Assembly (NCBI GenBank): GCA_903893935.1
Contig: CAITOD010000359.1
Span: forward strand, 1-5,018
Length of the DNA: 5,018 nt
Direction: 5' to 3'
Origin: an uncultured Sphingomonadales bacterium
Lineage (GTDB): Bacteria > Pseudomonadota > Alphaproteobacteria > Sphingomonadales > Sphingomonadaceae
This document shows positions 1 to 5,018 of the stretch, one piece after another. Each line of letters begins with the position of its first letter. The stretch's first letter is position 1. The notes beneath the pieces were generated by a model. The model was given only the letters and a program-made list of their open reading frames with translations. It was not told where the DNA came from and ran no database searches. Both the position numbers and the translations under genes were made by a program.

Positions 1-91
1 ACACATCGACTTGTTCGCGCGTGGCAAAGGCTTCTTCGGTCGCGATGCGCAAATAGCCCTGCGCGCCGCCGGTTTTCAGTTCGTGGGTCAT
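1..91 (-). CDS. LigW-like amidohydrolase-family decarboxylase, N-terminal 30 residues (partial)
   Basis: Only the first 30 codons are present; the gene runs off the left edge. The visible protein carries LKTGG, then GYLRIATEEAFATRE. As I recall it, this matches the start of 5-carboxyvanillate decarboxylase LigW of sphingomonads almost residue for residue. LigW is a metal-dependent, cytoplasmic amidohydrolase-superfamily enzyme that converts 5-carboxyvanillate to vanillate in the 5,5'-dehydrodivanillate (biphenyl-type lignin dimer) pathway. With the ATG at 91-89 as start, the first Glu of the TEEA motif is residue 19, the number I recall for the LigW metal-ligand glutamate, which supports this start. 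In-frame ATGs at 94 and 100 are alternatives; the one at 100 sits directly on the Shine-Dalgarno sequence and is unlikely. It is the third gene of the minus-strand operon, just after the ALDH stop. Family assignment is fairly safe; the exact substrate is not, since related enzymes decarboxylate other hydroxybenzoates. The remaining metal ligands lie outside the window. Confidence 0.72.
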   Translation of the reverse strand, partial: MTHELKTGGAQGYLRIATEEAFATREQVDV

Positions 92-96
92 CATGG

Positions 97-1527
97 TCAT
101 CCTTCGTGAACGGTCTTGGTGACAAGGCAGGCGTGCAGGCCTTCGGGGCCGTCTTCGGCGCCGTGGCCCGACCACTTGACCCCGCCGAACGGGGCATCGG
201 CGCCTGCGATCATGGTGGTGTTGAGCCCGATCATGCCCGCTTCGAGCCCGGCCGCGAGCCGGCGCTGGCGGCGCGCGTCCTCGCTCCACGCATAAGCGGC
301 GAGGCCATACGGCAGGCGATTGGCCTCCTCGATCATCGCCGCTTCGTCGGGCAGCGGGTTGAGAATTGCCACCGGGCCGAACGGCTCTTCGTTCATGATC
401 GCGGCGCTGGTCGGCACTTCGGCGAGCACGGTCGGCGCATAGAAGAACCCGCGATTGCCGATCCGTTCGCCCCCGGTCAACAGCCGCGCGCCGGCGCCTT
501 GCGCATCGGCGATCAGGCGCTCCATCGCCTCGGGCCGCCGCGCATTGGCCATCGGGCCCATCTGCGTTGCCGGATCGAGCCCGTCGCCGACCCGGAACGC
601 GGCGGCGCGTTCGGCAAAGCCCGCGGCAAACCGGTCGAACACGCGTTGTTCAACGAGGAAACGCGTCGGGCTGACGCAGACTTGCCCGGCATTGCGCAAT
701 TTGTGCGGCACCACCGTGTCGAGCGCGCGCTCGATATCGGCATCGGCGAACACCAGCACCGGGCCGTGCCCGCCGAGTTCCATTGTCGTGCGCAGCATAT
801 TGTCGGTCGCCAGTCGCGCGAGATGCTTGCCGACCGCGGTCGAGCCGGTGAACGACAGCTTGCGGATCACCGGCGATGCCAGCAGATGGCGGCTGACTTC
901 ATCGGGCACGCCGAACACCGCCTGCGCCACATCGCCAGGCAATCCGGCATCGAGCAGCGCCTGAAGCACCGCGAGCGCCGAAGCCGGGGTTTCTTCGGCC
1001 GATTTGAGAATGACCGAACACCCCGCCGCGATCGGCGCGCCGAGCTTGCGCCCGGGATTGCCGATCGGGAAATTCCACGGGGCAAACGCCGCCACCGGCC
1101 CGACCGGGGCATGCGTTACAGTCGCGCGCTGGCCTTCGGGGCGCACCAGCGTGCGGCCATAGATCCGCTGGCATTCGCCGGCGTAGAAGCGGAACAGCCC
1201 GACCACCATCATGACTTCGAGCCGGGCTTCCGGCAGCGTCTTGCCTTGTTCGAGCACGGCGTTGCGCGCGACCGTCTCCTGCCGCTCGACCAGCAGCCGC
1301 GCCGCGCCTTCGAGCACGGCGGCGCGTTCTGCCGCAGTTGATTTGCGCCAGCGGGCAAACCCGCGTGCCGCTGCCGCAAGCGCGCGATCAAGGTCTGCGG
1401 CTTCGGCCAGCGGCAAGTGACCGATCGCTTCGCCGGTCGCCGGGTTGATCACCGCATGCCTGCGCCGCCCGCCGCCGCTGACGGGCTCGCCGTCAATCAT
1501 CATCGCAAGTGCAGGATATTGAGTCAT
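97..1527 (-). CDS. NAD-dependent aldehyde dehydrogenase, succinate-semialdehyde dehydrogenase type
   Basis: A complete 476-residue aldehyde dehydrogenase of normal length for the GabD/SSADH branch. It oxidises an aldehyde to a carboxylic acid with NAD(P)+ in the cytoplasm. Visible landmarks are APWNFP with N152, LKSAEETP with K175 and E178, FTGST at 226-230, the general-base glutamate E250 in MELGG, catalytic C284 in GQVC, and EEPFGPV at 380-386. E178 sits where NAD-preferring ALDHs carry a ribose-binding glutamate, so NAD+ is the likelier cofactor. R160, R278 and S453 line up, from memory, with the three residues that bind the substrate carboxylate in human SSADH, suggesting an aldehyde that also bears a carboxylate. 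The second loop cysteine (Cys-X-Cys) that forms a redox switch in human SSADH is replaced here (CVS). The start at 1527 overlaps the MFS stop by 4 bp, with GGAG at 1542-1539 about 11 nt upstream, so translation is probably coupled. The reading frame stays open upstream of 1527, but that part is antisense-frame noise. True substrate unknown. Confidence 0.93.
   Translation of the reverse strand: MTQYPALAMMIDGEPVSGGGRRRHAVINPATGEAIGHLPLAEAADLDRALAAAARGFARWRKSTAAERAAVLEGAARLLVERQETVARNAVLEQGKTLPEARLEVMMVVGLFRFYAGECQRIYGRTLVRPEGQRATVTHAPVGPVAAFAPWNFPIGNPGRKLGAPIAAGCSVILKSAEETPASALAVLQALLDAGLPGDVAQAVFGVPDEVSRHLLASPVIRKLSFTGSTAVGKHLARLATDNMLRTTMELGGHGPVLVFADADIERALDTVVPHKLRNAGQVCVSPTRFLVEQRVFDRFAAGFAERAAAFRVGDGLDPATQMGPMANARRPEAMERLIADAQGAGARLLTGGERIGNRGFFYAPTVLAEVPTSAAIMNEEPFGPVAILNPLPDEAAMIEEANRLPYGLAAYAWSEDARRQRRLAAGLEAGMIGLNTTMIAGADAPFGGVKWSGHGAEDGPEGLHACLVTKTVHEG
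100..104 (-). promoter_or_regulatory. Shine-Dalgarno for the LigW-like gene
   Basis: On the minus strand AAGGA reads from 104 to 100, inside the last codons of the ALDH gene. It lies 8 nt before the ATG at 91 and 5 nt before the ATG at 94, but overlaps the ATG at 100. This spacing decides against the farthest-upstream start, even though that start would give an ATGA overlap with the ALDH stop. Confidence 0.55.
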
Positions 1528-2888
1528 TGGTTTGCGTGCTCCAGAGCGTCCAGCCGTTCGATTTCCTGGCGATAGGGCTTGATCGCCAGCACCATCAACA
1601 ACGTCGCGGCGGGCAGCAGCGTGCCCGCGCAGATCACCAGCGTAACCCACAGCCGGTGCGGATCGCCGACCACCCGGTCTTGCACCAGACCCACCAGAAA
1701 GCTGCCCATCGCGCCAAAAAACGTGAACATGAACAAATAGATCGCGGTGACTTGCGCACGCATCGCCGGGGGTATGACCCGCTGCACCGCAGCGTTTTGC
1801 GGCACCGCCCCGGCCAGCCCGAACGCCACCCCCACCCCCATCAGCGCCAGCGACCATTCGGCGCGCGGCATCAGCGGCGACAGCACGGCGGCCACGCTGA
1901 TCCCGGCAAAACAGATCGCCGCCGCGCGCACATTGGCATCGGCATAGCGCCGCGCCAGCGCCTCGACCAGCATGGTCCCCAGCGCCAGCCCGGTGAGCGA
2001 GCCCACCAGCACCGCGAGGCCCATCGCAGCGCCAATCTGGCCTTCGTTCCAGCCATAAGTGCGGATCAGGAACGGGGTGCGCCAGAATTGCAGCCCGAAC
2101 ACATCGAGCGCCGACAGCGCCAGCGCGCCAAACAACGGCACGAACAGCCGCGGCCGTTCGGCAAGCGCCACAAACGCCTGCCAGCCGAGCATGGCGGCGA
2201 GCCCTTCGTGCACCCCGCCGCGCTGCAATTGCGCCGTCCGATCGGGTTCGCGCACGGTCAGAAACAGCAGCCCGACGCAAATCGCCGCCGCACCGCAGCC
2301 GATCAGGATCCATTGCCAGCCGAACATGTGCAGTGGCCCCAGATGCGTTTGCCAGTTGCGGCTGGCCAGAACCAGATGCCCGCCGACCAGCGGCCCGAGC
2401 GTGGTGCCGCCGATAAAGCCGAATTGCAGCAAGGCGAACGCGCGCGTCAGCCGGCGCGGCGGAAAGGCATCGGCCAGCAGCGAATACGACGCCGGCGCGT
2501 GCGCCGATCCGCTCGCTGCCAGAAACACGCGCGCGGCAATGAATTGCCCCAGCCCTTGCGCCAGGCCTCCCGCCGCGATCACCGTCCCGATCGCGGTCGC
2601 GCCGATGGCGAGCACGAATTTGCGCGGGAAAATATCGGCGAGCCGCGCGAGCGGAATGCCCACGAAAAAGAACGCGATCACCCCGGCCGGCCCCGCCAGA
2701 AAGCCGAGTTCGGCGTCGCTCAAGCCAAAATCATGCTTGATGCGCTCGGCCAGCATGCCGAACGTGACCTGATCGAAAAATATCACGAATGTCGCCAGCA
2801 CAATCACGGTCAGCGCCCAATAGCGCGCGGCCGGCGTCGGATAGGAATGCGCGCCCGCTGTCGCCCCGGCCTCTGCTGCGCCTGCCAT
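1524..2888 (-). CDS. MFS transporter, spinster-like
   Basis: A 454-residue inner-membrane protein with about twelve hydrophobic segments, roughly at 23-44, 61-83, 90-110, 112-135, 150-174, 190-212, 247-268, 283-309, 320-340, 345-364, 378-405 and 411-437. The stretch at 39-65 (D-Q, then a GLSDAELGFLAG loop), followed by GIPLARLAD and RK at 77-90, resembles bacterial spinster-type (Spns) MFS transporters; the latter is MFS motif A in a degenerate form, with Ile and Pro at the usual basic and Gly positions. The TM1 acidic residue D39 is kept, but the Arg that normally follows it is Gln40. A transporter opening a catabolic operon probably imports, or possibly exports, the pathway substrate; direction and substrate cannot be read from sequence. 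The ATG at 2888 follows a purine-rich GGGAAGAGAG stretch (2905-2896), with its last base 7 nt from the start. It is the first gene of the minus-strand operon, and its TGA overlaps the ALDH ATG. Subfamily call is moderate; MFS call is strong. Confidence 0.9.
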   Translation of the reverse strand: MAGAAEAGATAGAHSYPTPAARYWALTVIVLATFVIFFDQVTFGMLAERIKHDFGLSDAELGFLAGPAGVIAFFFVGIPLARLADIFPRKFVLAIGATAIGTVIAAGGLAQGLGQFIAARVFLAASGSAHAPASYSLLADAFPPRRLTRAFALLQFGFIGGTTLGPLVGGHLVLASRNWQTHLGPLHMFGWQWILIGCGAAAICVGLLFLTVREPDRTAQLQRGGVHEGLAAMLGWQAFVALAERPRLFVPLFGALALSALDVFGLQFWRTPFLIRTYGWNEGQIGAAMGLAVLVGSLTGLALGTMLVEALARRYADANVRAAAICFAGISVAAVLSPLMPRAEWSLALMGVGVAFGLAGAVPQNAAVQRVIPPAMRAQVTAIYLFMFTFFGAMGSFLVGLVQDRVVGDPHRLWVTLVICAGTLLPAATLLMVLAIKPYRQEIERLDALEHANQ

Positions 2889-2928
2889 GACCCGTCTCTC
2901 TTCCCGTGCTCCGGCCGAGGGTCACTGC

Positions 2929-2942
2929 GGTGCCATCGTACC
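2929..2942. promoter_or_regulatory. Candidate operator palindrome (GGT-N-C-N-AT-N-G-N-ACC)
   Basis: The 14 bases GGTGCCATCGTACC form an imperfect dyad in which 10 of 14 positions are symmetric. It lies 41 bp upstream of the MFS start, a place where a bound repressor could block the leftward promoter. The sequence shows only the symmetry; the binding protein is unknown and a dyad of this quality can arise by chance. Confidence 0.25.
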
Positions 2943-2959
2943 ATTTGATATCGTCTGTC

Positions 2960-2969
2960 TTGCATACAA
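2960..2969. promoter_or_regulatory. Candidate operator palindrome TTGCATACAA
   Basis: TTGCATACAA (TTGTATGCAA on the other strand) is symmetric at 8 of 10 positions and resembles the TTGTATACAA-type sites bound by some GntR-family regulators of aromatic catabolism. It lies in the AT-rich centre of the divergent region and overlaps the weak promoter elements for both directions, so one protein there could control both operons. The regulator assignment is inference from motif shape only. Confidence 0.3.
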
Positions 2970-3024
2970 TCGCCGCATGGTGAATAGTCGGCAACGAAAA
3001 AACACCAATGACTCCGCGAAGCCC

Positions 3025-3042
3025 GCCCGGACGATACCGGGC
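3025..3042 (+). other. Perfect 6-bp stem-loop in the SDR1 leader
   Basis: GCCCGG and CCGGGC (3025-3030 and 3037-3042) are perfect inverted repeats around the 6-nt loop ACGATA. All stem pairs are G-C. The stem ends 24 nt before the SDR1 start codon and 13 nt before its GGGAG. There is no trailing U run, so it is not a typical terminator. It may influence leader stability or translation, or be incidental in GC-rich DNA. Confidence 0.3.
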
Positions 3043-3055
3043 ATGGCCGGCGGAC

Positions 3056-3060
3056 GGGAG
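3056..3060 (+). promoter_or_regulatory. Shine-Dalgarno for SDR1, fixing its start
   Basis: GGGAG is followed by 6 nt and then the ATG at 3067. The in-frame ATGs farther upstream, at 2977 and 3043, have no comparable purine stretch in front of them. The protein from 3067 begins directly with the short lead-in to the TGGASGIG cofactor motif, as expected for this family. Confidence 0.65.
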
Positions 3061-3066
3061 CCTGAG

Positions 3067-3999
3067 ATGCAAGACCTCAACGGAAAGACCGCGTTTATCA
3101 CCGGGGGCGCCAGCGGGATCGGGCTCGGCATTGCCAAAGCAGTGCTTGGCGCGGGGATGAACGTGGTGATTGCCGACATCCGCGACGATCATCTCGAAGC
3201 CGCGCGCGCCGAACTGGGCGATCACGCGCATGTCCTGCCCTTGCAGCTCGATGTGACCGATCGCGCCGCCTTTGCCCGCGCCGCCGATGCGGCCGAGGCG
3301 CGGTTCGGCGCGATCCACTTGCTGGTCAACAACGCCGGGGTCGCCGTGGTCGGCCCGACCGAAATCGCCACGCATGCCGATTGGGACTGGGTCATGGGGG
3401 TCAATCTGGGCGGCACGATCAACGGCGTGGTCGAAGTGCTGCCGCGCATCCTCGCGCATGGCCAGGGCGGGCATATCGTCAACACCGCCTCGATGTCCGC
3501 GCTCGTGCCGGTCGGCGGCACCACGATCTATTCGACCACCAAAGCCGCGGTCGTCGGCATGATCGAATGCATGCGCCCCGAACTCGAACCGCGCGGCGTG
3601 ATCTGTTCGGCGTTCTGCCCCGGTGCGGTGCAATCGAACATTGCCGAAGCGGGCAAGACCCGGCCCGCGACGCTGGCTGAAACCGGCTATGCCGAAGCCG
3701 ACAAACGGCGCCAGGCCGGCGGCAATTTCTTCCACTTGTACCAGACCAAGGAAGCGGTCGGCGCGCGCGTGCTCGAAGGCATTCTGAACGACGAGCTCTA
3801 TATCCTGACGCATAGCGAATTCCTCACCGGCGTGCGCGAACGCGGCGAAGCGACGACCGCTGCGGTCCAGACCCAGTTGCCCGAAAACCCCGAATACAAG
3901 GCGACGTTCGACCGCCTGTTCCGCAACCCCGCCATCACTGACGAAATCGCGCGCCAGCACGCTTTGCGCGCCGTGCAAACCAACGGAGCACAGCCATGA
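3067..3999 (+). CDS. SDR-family NAD(P)-dependent dehydrogenase, LigD/LigL-like (SDR1)
   Basis: A complete 310-residue classical short-chain dehydrogenase, about 60 residues longer than the usual 250. It should interconvert a secondary alcohol and a ketone in the cytoplasm. Motifs in order are TGGASGIG at 12-19 (dinucleotide-binding glycine motif), D37 at the end of the second beta strand (favours NAD+ over NADP+), D62, NNAG at 88-91, and the catalytic tetrad N113, S142, Y155 and K159, followed by CPG at 184-186. The C-terminal extension carries an ELYILTHSEF segment at 243-252. This extension and the VNLGGTINGV region recall the C-alpha-dehydrogenases LigD, LigL, LigN and LigO, which oxidise lignin beta-aryl ether dimers in Sphingobium. 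That is recalled similarity, not a search, and sphingomonads hold many such SDRs for other substrates. The stop overlaps the next gene's ATG (ATGA). Family certain, substrate unknown. Confidence 0.93.
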   Translation: MQDLNGKTAFITGGASGIGLGIAKAVLGAGMNVVIADIRDDHLEAARAELGDHAHVLPLQLDVTDRAAFARAADAAEARFGAIHLLVNNAGVAVVGPTEIATHADWDWVMGVNLGGTINGVVEVLPRILAHGQGGHIVNTASMSALVPVGGTTIYSTTKAAVVGMIECMRPELEPRGVICSAFCPGAVQSNIAEAGKTRPATLAETGYAEADKRRQAGGNFFHLYQTKEAVGARVLEGILNDELYILTHSEFLTGVRERGEATTAAVQTQLPENPEYKATFDRLFRNPAITDEIARQHALRAVQTNGAQP

Positions 4000-4916
4000 A
4001 GTCATTTGCCGGTCGCACGGCCTTTGTTACCGGAGGCGCCAACGGCGTTGGCATCGGGCTCGTTCGCCAGCTGCTCAACGAAGGCTGCAAAGTCGCCATC
4101 GCCGATATCCGGCGCGATTCGATCGACCGCGCGCTGCAAACGCTCGACAACCGCGAAGTCATGGGCGTGGAGCTCGACGTATCGAGCCGCGAGGGGTTTC
4201 GCGCCGCCGCCGACGAAGTCGAGGCCAAATTCGGCCCGGTGTCGATCCTGTGCAACAACGCCGGGGTCAACTTGTTCCAGCCGATCGAGGAAAGCAGCTA
4301 CGACGACTGGGATTGGCTGCTCGGCGTCAATCTGCACGGCGTGATCAACGGCGTGATGACCTTCGTTCCGCGCATGGTCGAACGCGTCAAAGCCGGGACC
4401 CAGCACGGTGGCCACGTGGTCAACACCGCCTCGATGGCCGCGTTCATCGCCGCCGGCACGCCGGGCATCTACAACACCACCAAATATGCGGTGCGCGGCC
4501 TGTCCGAATCGCTGCATTATTCGCTGCTGCAATACGGCATCGGCGTGTCGGTGCTGTGCCCCGGCCTGGTTAAAAGTTATATCTATGCCAGCGACGATAT
4601 TCGCCCCGATACGCTCAAGTCCGGCGCGCGGCCGGTCAACCGCGATGCCGTCGAGCGGCTGGCCGGCGTGCACGAATTCGGCATGGAACCCGATGTGATC
4701 GGCGCGCGCGTGATCGAGGCGATGCGCGCCAATCGCCTGCACATTTTCTCGCACCCCGACCACAAGGACGAACTGCGCGGCATTTTCGACGATATCATCG
4801 CCGAATATCAGGACTATCCCAAAGACCCCGGCTTCGACCAGCGCGTGGCCTTCGAAGCCTTCCGCGCCAAAAGCTTTGCCGAGGCACGCGCAAAGAGCAA
4901 GGCGGCGGATTTTTAG
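3996..4916 (+). CDS. SDR-family NAD(P)-dependent dehydrogenase, LigD-like (SDR2)
   Basis: A 306-residue classical SDR with the same extended C-terminus as its upstream neighbour. It has TGGANGVG at 12-19, D37 (NAD+ preference), D61, NNAG at 87-90, the tetrad N112, S146, Y159 and K163, and CPG at 188-190. The region from 72 to 128 (AADEVEAKFG, SYDDWDW, GVNLHGVINGVMTFVPRM) is, from memory, very close to LigD, the C-alpha-dehydrogenase of guaiacylglycerol-beta-guaiacyl ether breakdown, which is also about 305 residues long. A stereospecific benzylic alcohol dehydrogenase is therefore a fair guess. GGAG at 3985-3988 lies 7 nt before the ATG, which overlaps the SDR1 stop by 4 bp. It is a diverged paralogue of SDR1; the pair might handle opposite enantiomers or successive alcohols. 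The TAG stop ends on the first base of the proposed insertion sequence, so the native last residues could have differed. Confidence 0.93.
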   Translation: MKSFAGRTAFVTGGANGVGIGLVRQLLNEGCKVAIADIRRDSIDRALQTLDNREVMGVELDVSSREGFRAAADEVEAKFGPVSILCNNAGVNLFQPIEESSYDDWDWLLGVNLHGVINGVMTFVPRMVERVKAGTQHGGHVVNTASMAAFIAAGTPGIYNTTKYAVRGLSESLHYSLLQYGIGVSVLCPGLVKSYIYASDDIRPDTLKSGARPVNRDAVERLAGVHEFGMEPDVIGARVIEAMRANRLHIFSHPDHKDELRGIFDDIIAEYQDYPKDPGFDQRVAFEAFRAKSFAEARAKSKAADF

Positions 4917-5018
4917 AGCGTGATGGCATTTGATTGACTCGATAGGGGATTCCCAAGTTGAAAGTTTTCTGATTCAAGCTGAGTGCTGGGATTGGAGGCC
5001 AGCGCGGCATGGTCAGAC
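4916..5018. mobile_element. Left end of a probable IS5-family insertion sequence (partial)
   Basis: After the SDR2 stop the sequence becomes AT-richer and no longer codes in the SDR frame. It begins GAGCGTGATGG and continues with short inverted motifs (GGGATTCCC at 4946-4954; TTGAA and TTCAA at 4958-4962 and 4973-4977). It then reaches GGAGG at 4994-4998 and an ATG at 5009. A roughly 90-nt noncoding lead into an ORF starting Met-Val-Arg is what I would expect of an IS5-type element. Ends starting GAG and a 3-bp TNA target fit the IS1031 group as I recall it, and TTA at 4913-4915 could be that target copy. The other end is outside the window, so the inverted repeats cannot be checked. It could instead be ordinary intergenic DNA before another gene. 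Confidence 0.45.
5009..5018 (+). CDS. Possible transposase start (first three codons)
   Basis: ATG GTC AGA (Met-Val-Arg) runs into the right edge, preceded by GGAGG at 4994-4998 with 10 nt between. Many IS5-family transposases begin Met-Val-Arg followed by a helix containing LTDEQW or similar. Only three codons are visible, so this is an inference from the ribosome-binding site and the IS-like context. It may be another kind of gene. Confidence 0.3.

Larger units (their letters stand above)
2889..3066. promoter_or_regulatory. Divergent intergenic control region
   Basis: This 178-bp gap separates the starts of the leftward MFS operon and the rightward SDR operon, so it should carry both promoters. 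It is visibly more AT-rich in the middle (about 2940-3010) than the genes around it. Weak sigma70-like pairs can be picked out. On the plus strand, TTGCAT at 2960-2965 is 17 nt from AATAGT at 2983-2988. On the minus strand, TTGCCG at 2994-2989 is 17 nt from GATTGT at 2971-2966. None is a strong consensus match, which would suit activator-dependent or regulated promoters. Two imperfect palindromes and a leader stem are listed separately. No regulator gene is inside the window. Confidence 0.6.

Noticed and set aside
106..1341. A long plus-strand open frame (411 codons) opposite the ALDH gene
   Set aside because: Composition is Arg/His-rich and motif-free, while the opposite strand encodes a complete ALDH with every catalytic landmark.
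1528..2313. An N-terminal extension of the ALDH frame, suggesting a fusion protein
   Set aside because: The extension is low-complexity Arg/Ala/Gly sequence in the wrong frame of the MFS gene. The ALDH begins naturally at 1527 with an ATGA overlap, and the resulting 476 residues match the family length.
1509..2948. A long open frame (479 codons) on the plus strand opposite the MFS gene
   Set aside because: Its product is rich in Arg, His, Gln and Pro with no recognisable domain, as expected from the antisense of a GC-rich membrane-protein gene; the MFS frame on the other strand has clear membrane segments.
2977..3066. Upstream in-frame starts for SDR1 (2977 and 3043)
   Set aside because: Neither has a ribosome-binding site, and the added residues precede a protein whose cofactor motif already sits at the usual distance from the Met at 3067.
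2731..4005. A 424-codon minus-strand open frame opposite SDR1 and overlapping the MFS gene
   Set aside because: It is the mirror frame of a GC-rich SDR gene and overlaps the 5' end of the MFS gene out of frame; no domain is visible.
4958..4977. TTGAA/TTCAA inverted pair as a terminator for the SDR operon
   Set aside because: The stem is only 5 bp, AT-rich, with a 10-nt loop and no following T run, so it would not make a convincing rho-independent terminator.
4795..5010. A 71-codon minus-strand open frame at the right end
   Set aside because: It crosses the SDR2 end and the IS-like boundary, has no recognisable domain, and its N-terminal part lies in the presumed noncoding end of the element.

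Overview
This GC-rich window (judged by eye) looks like part of the chromosome or a large plasmid of a sphingomonad-type alphaproteobacterium (Sphingobium, Novosphingobium, Sphingomonas or a relative). The evidence is protein resemblance recalled from memory. The partial protein at the left edge matches the N-terminus of the 5-carboxyvanillate decarboxylase LigW family. The second dehydrogenase on the right resembles LigD, a C-alpha-dehydrogenase of lignin beta-aryl ether breakdown. No database search was possible.

Layout: two divergent gene sets flank a 178-bp intergenic region (2889-3066). The leftward set (minus strand) runs from a spinster-like MFS transporter (1524-2888), to a succinate-semialdehyde-dehydrogenase-type aldehyde dehydrogenase (97-1527), to an amidohydrolase-family decarboxylase that leaves the window (1-91). 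The MFS and ALDH genes overlap by 4 bp (ATGA), and the decarboxylase start lies a few bases past the ALDH stop, so the set reads as one tightly packed operon. The rightward set holds two tandem extended-length SDR dehydrogenases (3067-3999 and 3996-4916), again joined by an ATGA overlap. The intergenic region must hold both promoters; it contains two imperfect palindromes and a short perfect stem in the SDR leader.

From 4916 to the right edge the sequence changes character. It looks like the end of an insertion sequence, probably IS5 family, with a ribosome-binding site and the first codons of a possible transposase at 5009. The proposed first base of the element is also the last base of the second SDR's stop codon.

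Taken together this is probably a catabolic cluster: uptake by the MFS protein, oxidation of secondary alcohols by the SDRs, oxidation of a carboxylated aldehyde by the ALDH, and decarboxylation of an aromatic acid by the LigW-like enzyme. Lignin-derived aromatics are the most natural guess, but the substrate is inference. I see no RNA gene, CRISPR array or clearly novel system. The points most worth following are the enzyme combination, the conserved carboxylate-binding residues of the ALDH, the divergent control region and the insertion-sequence junction.
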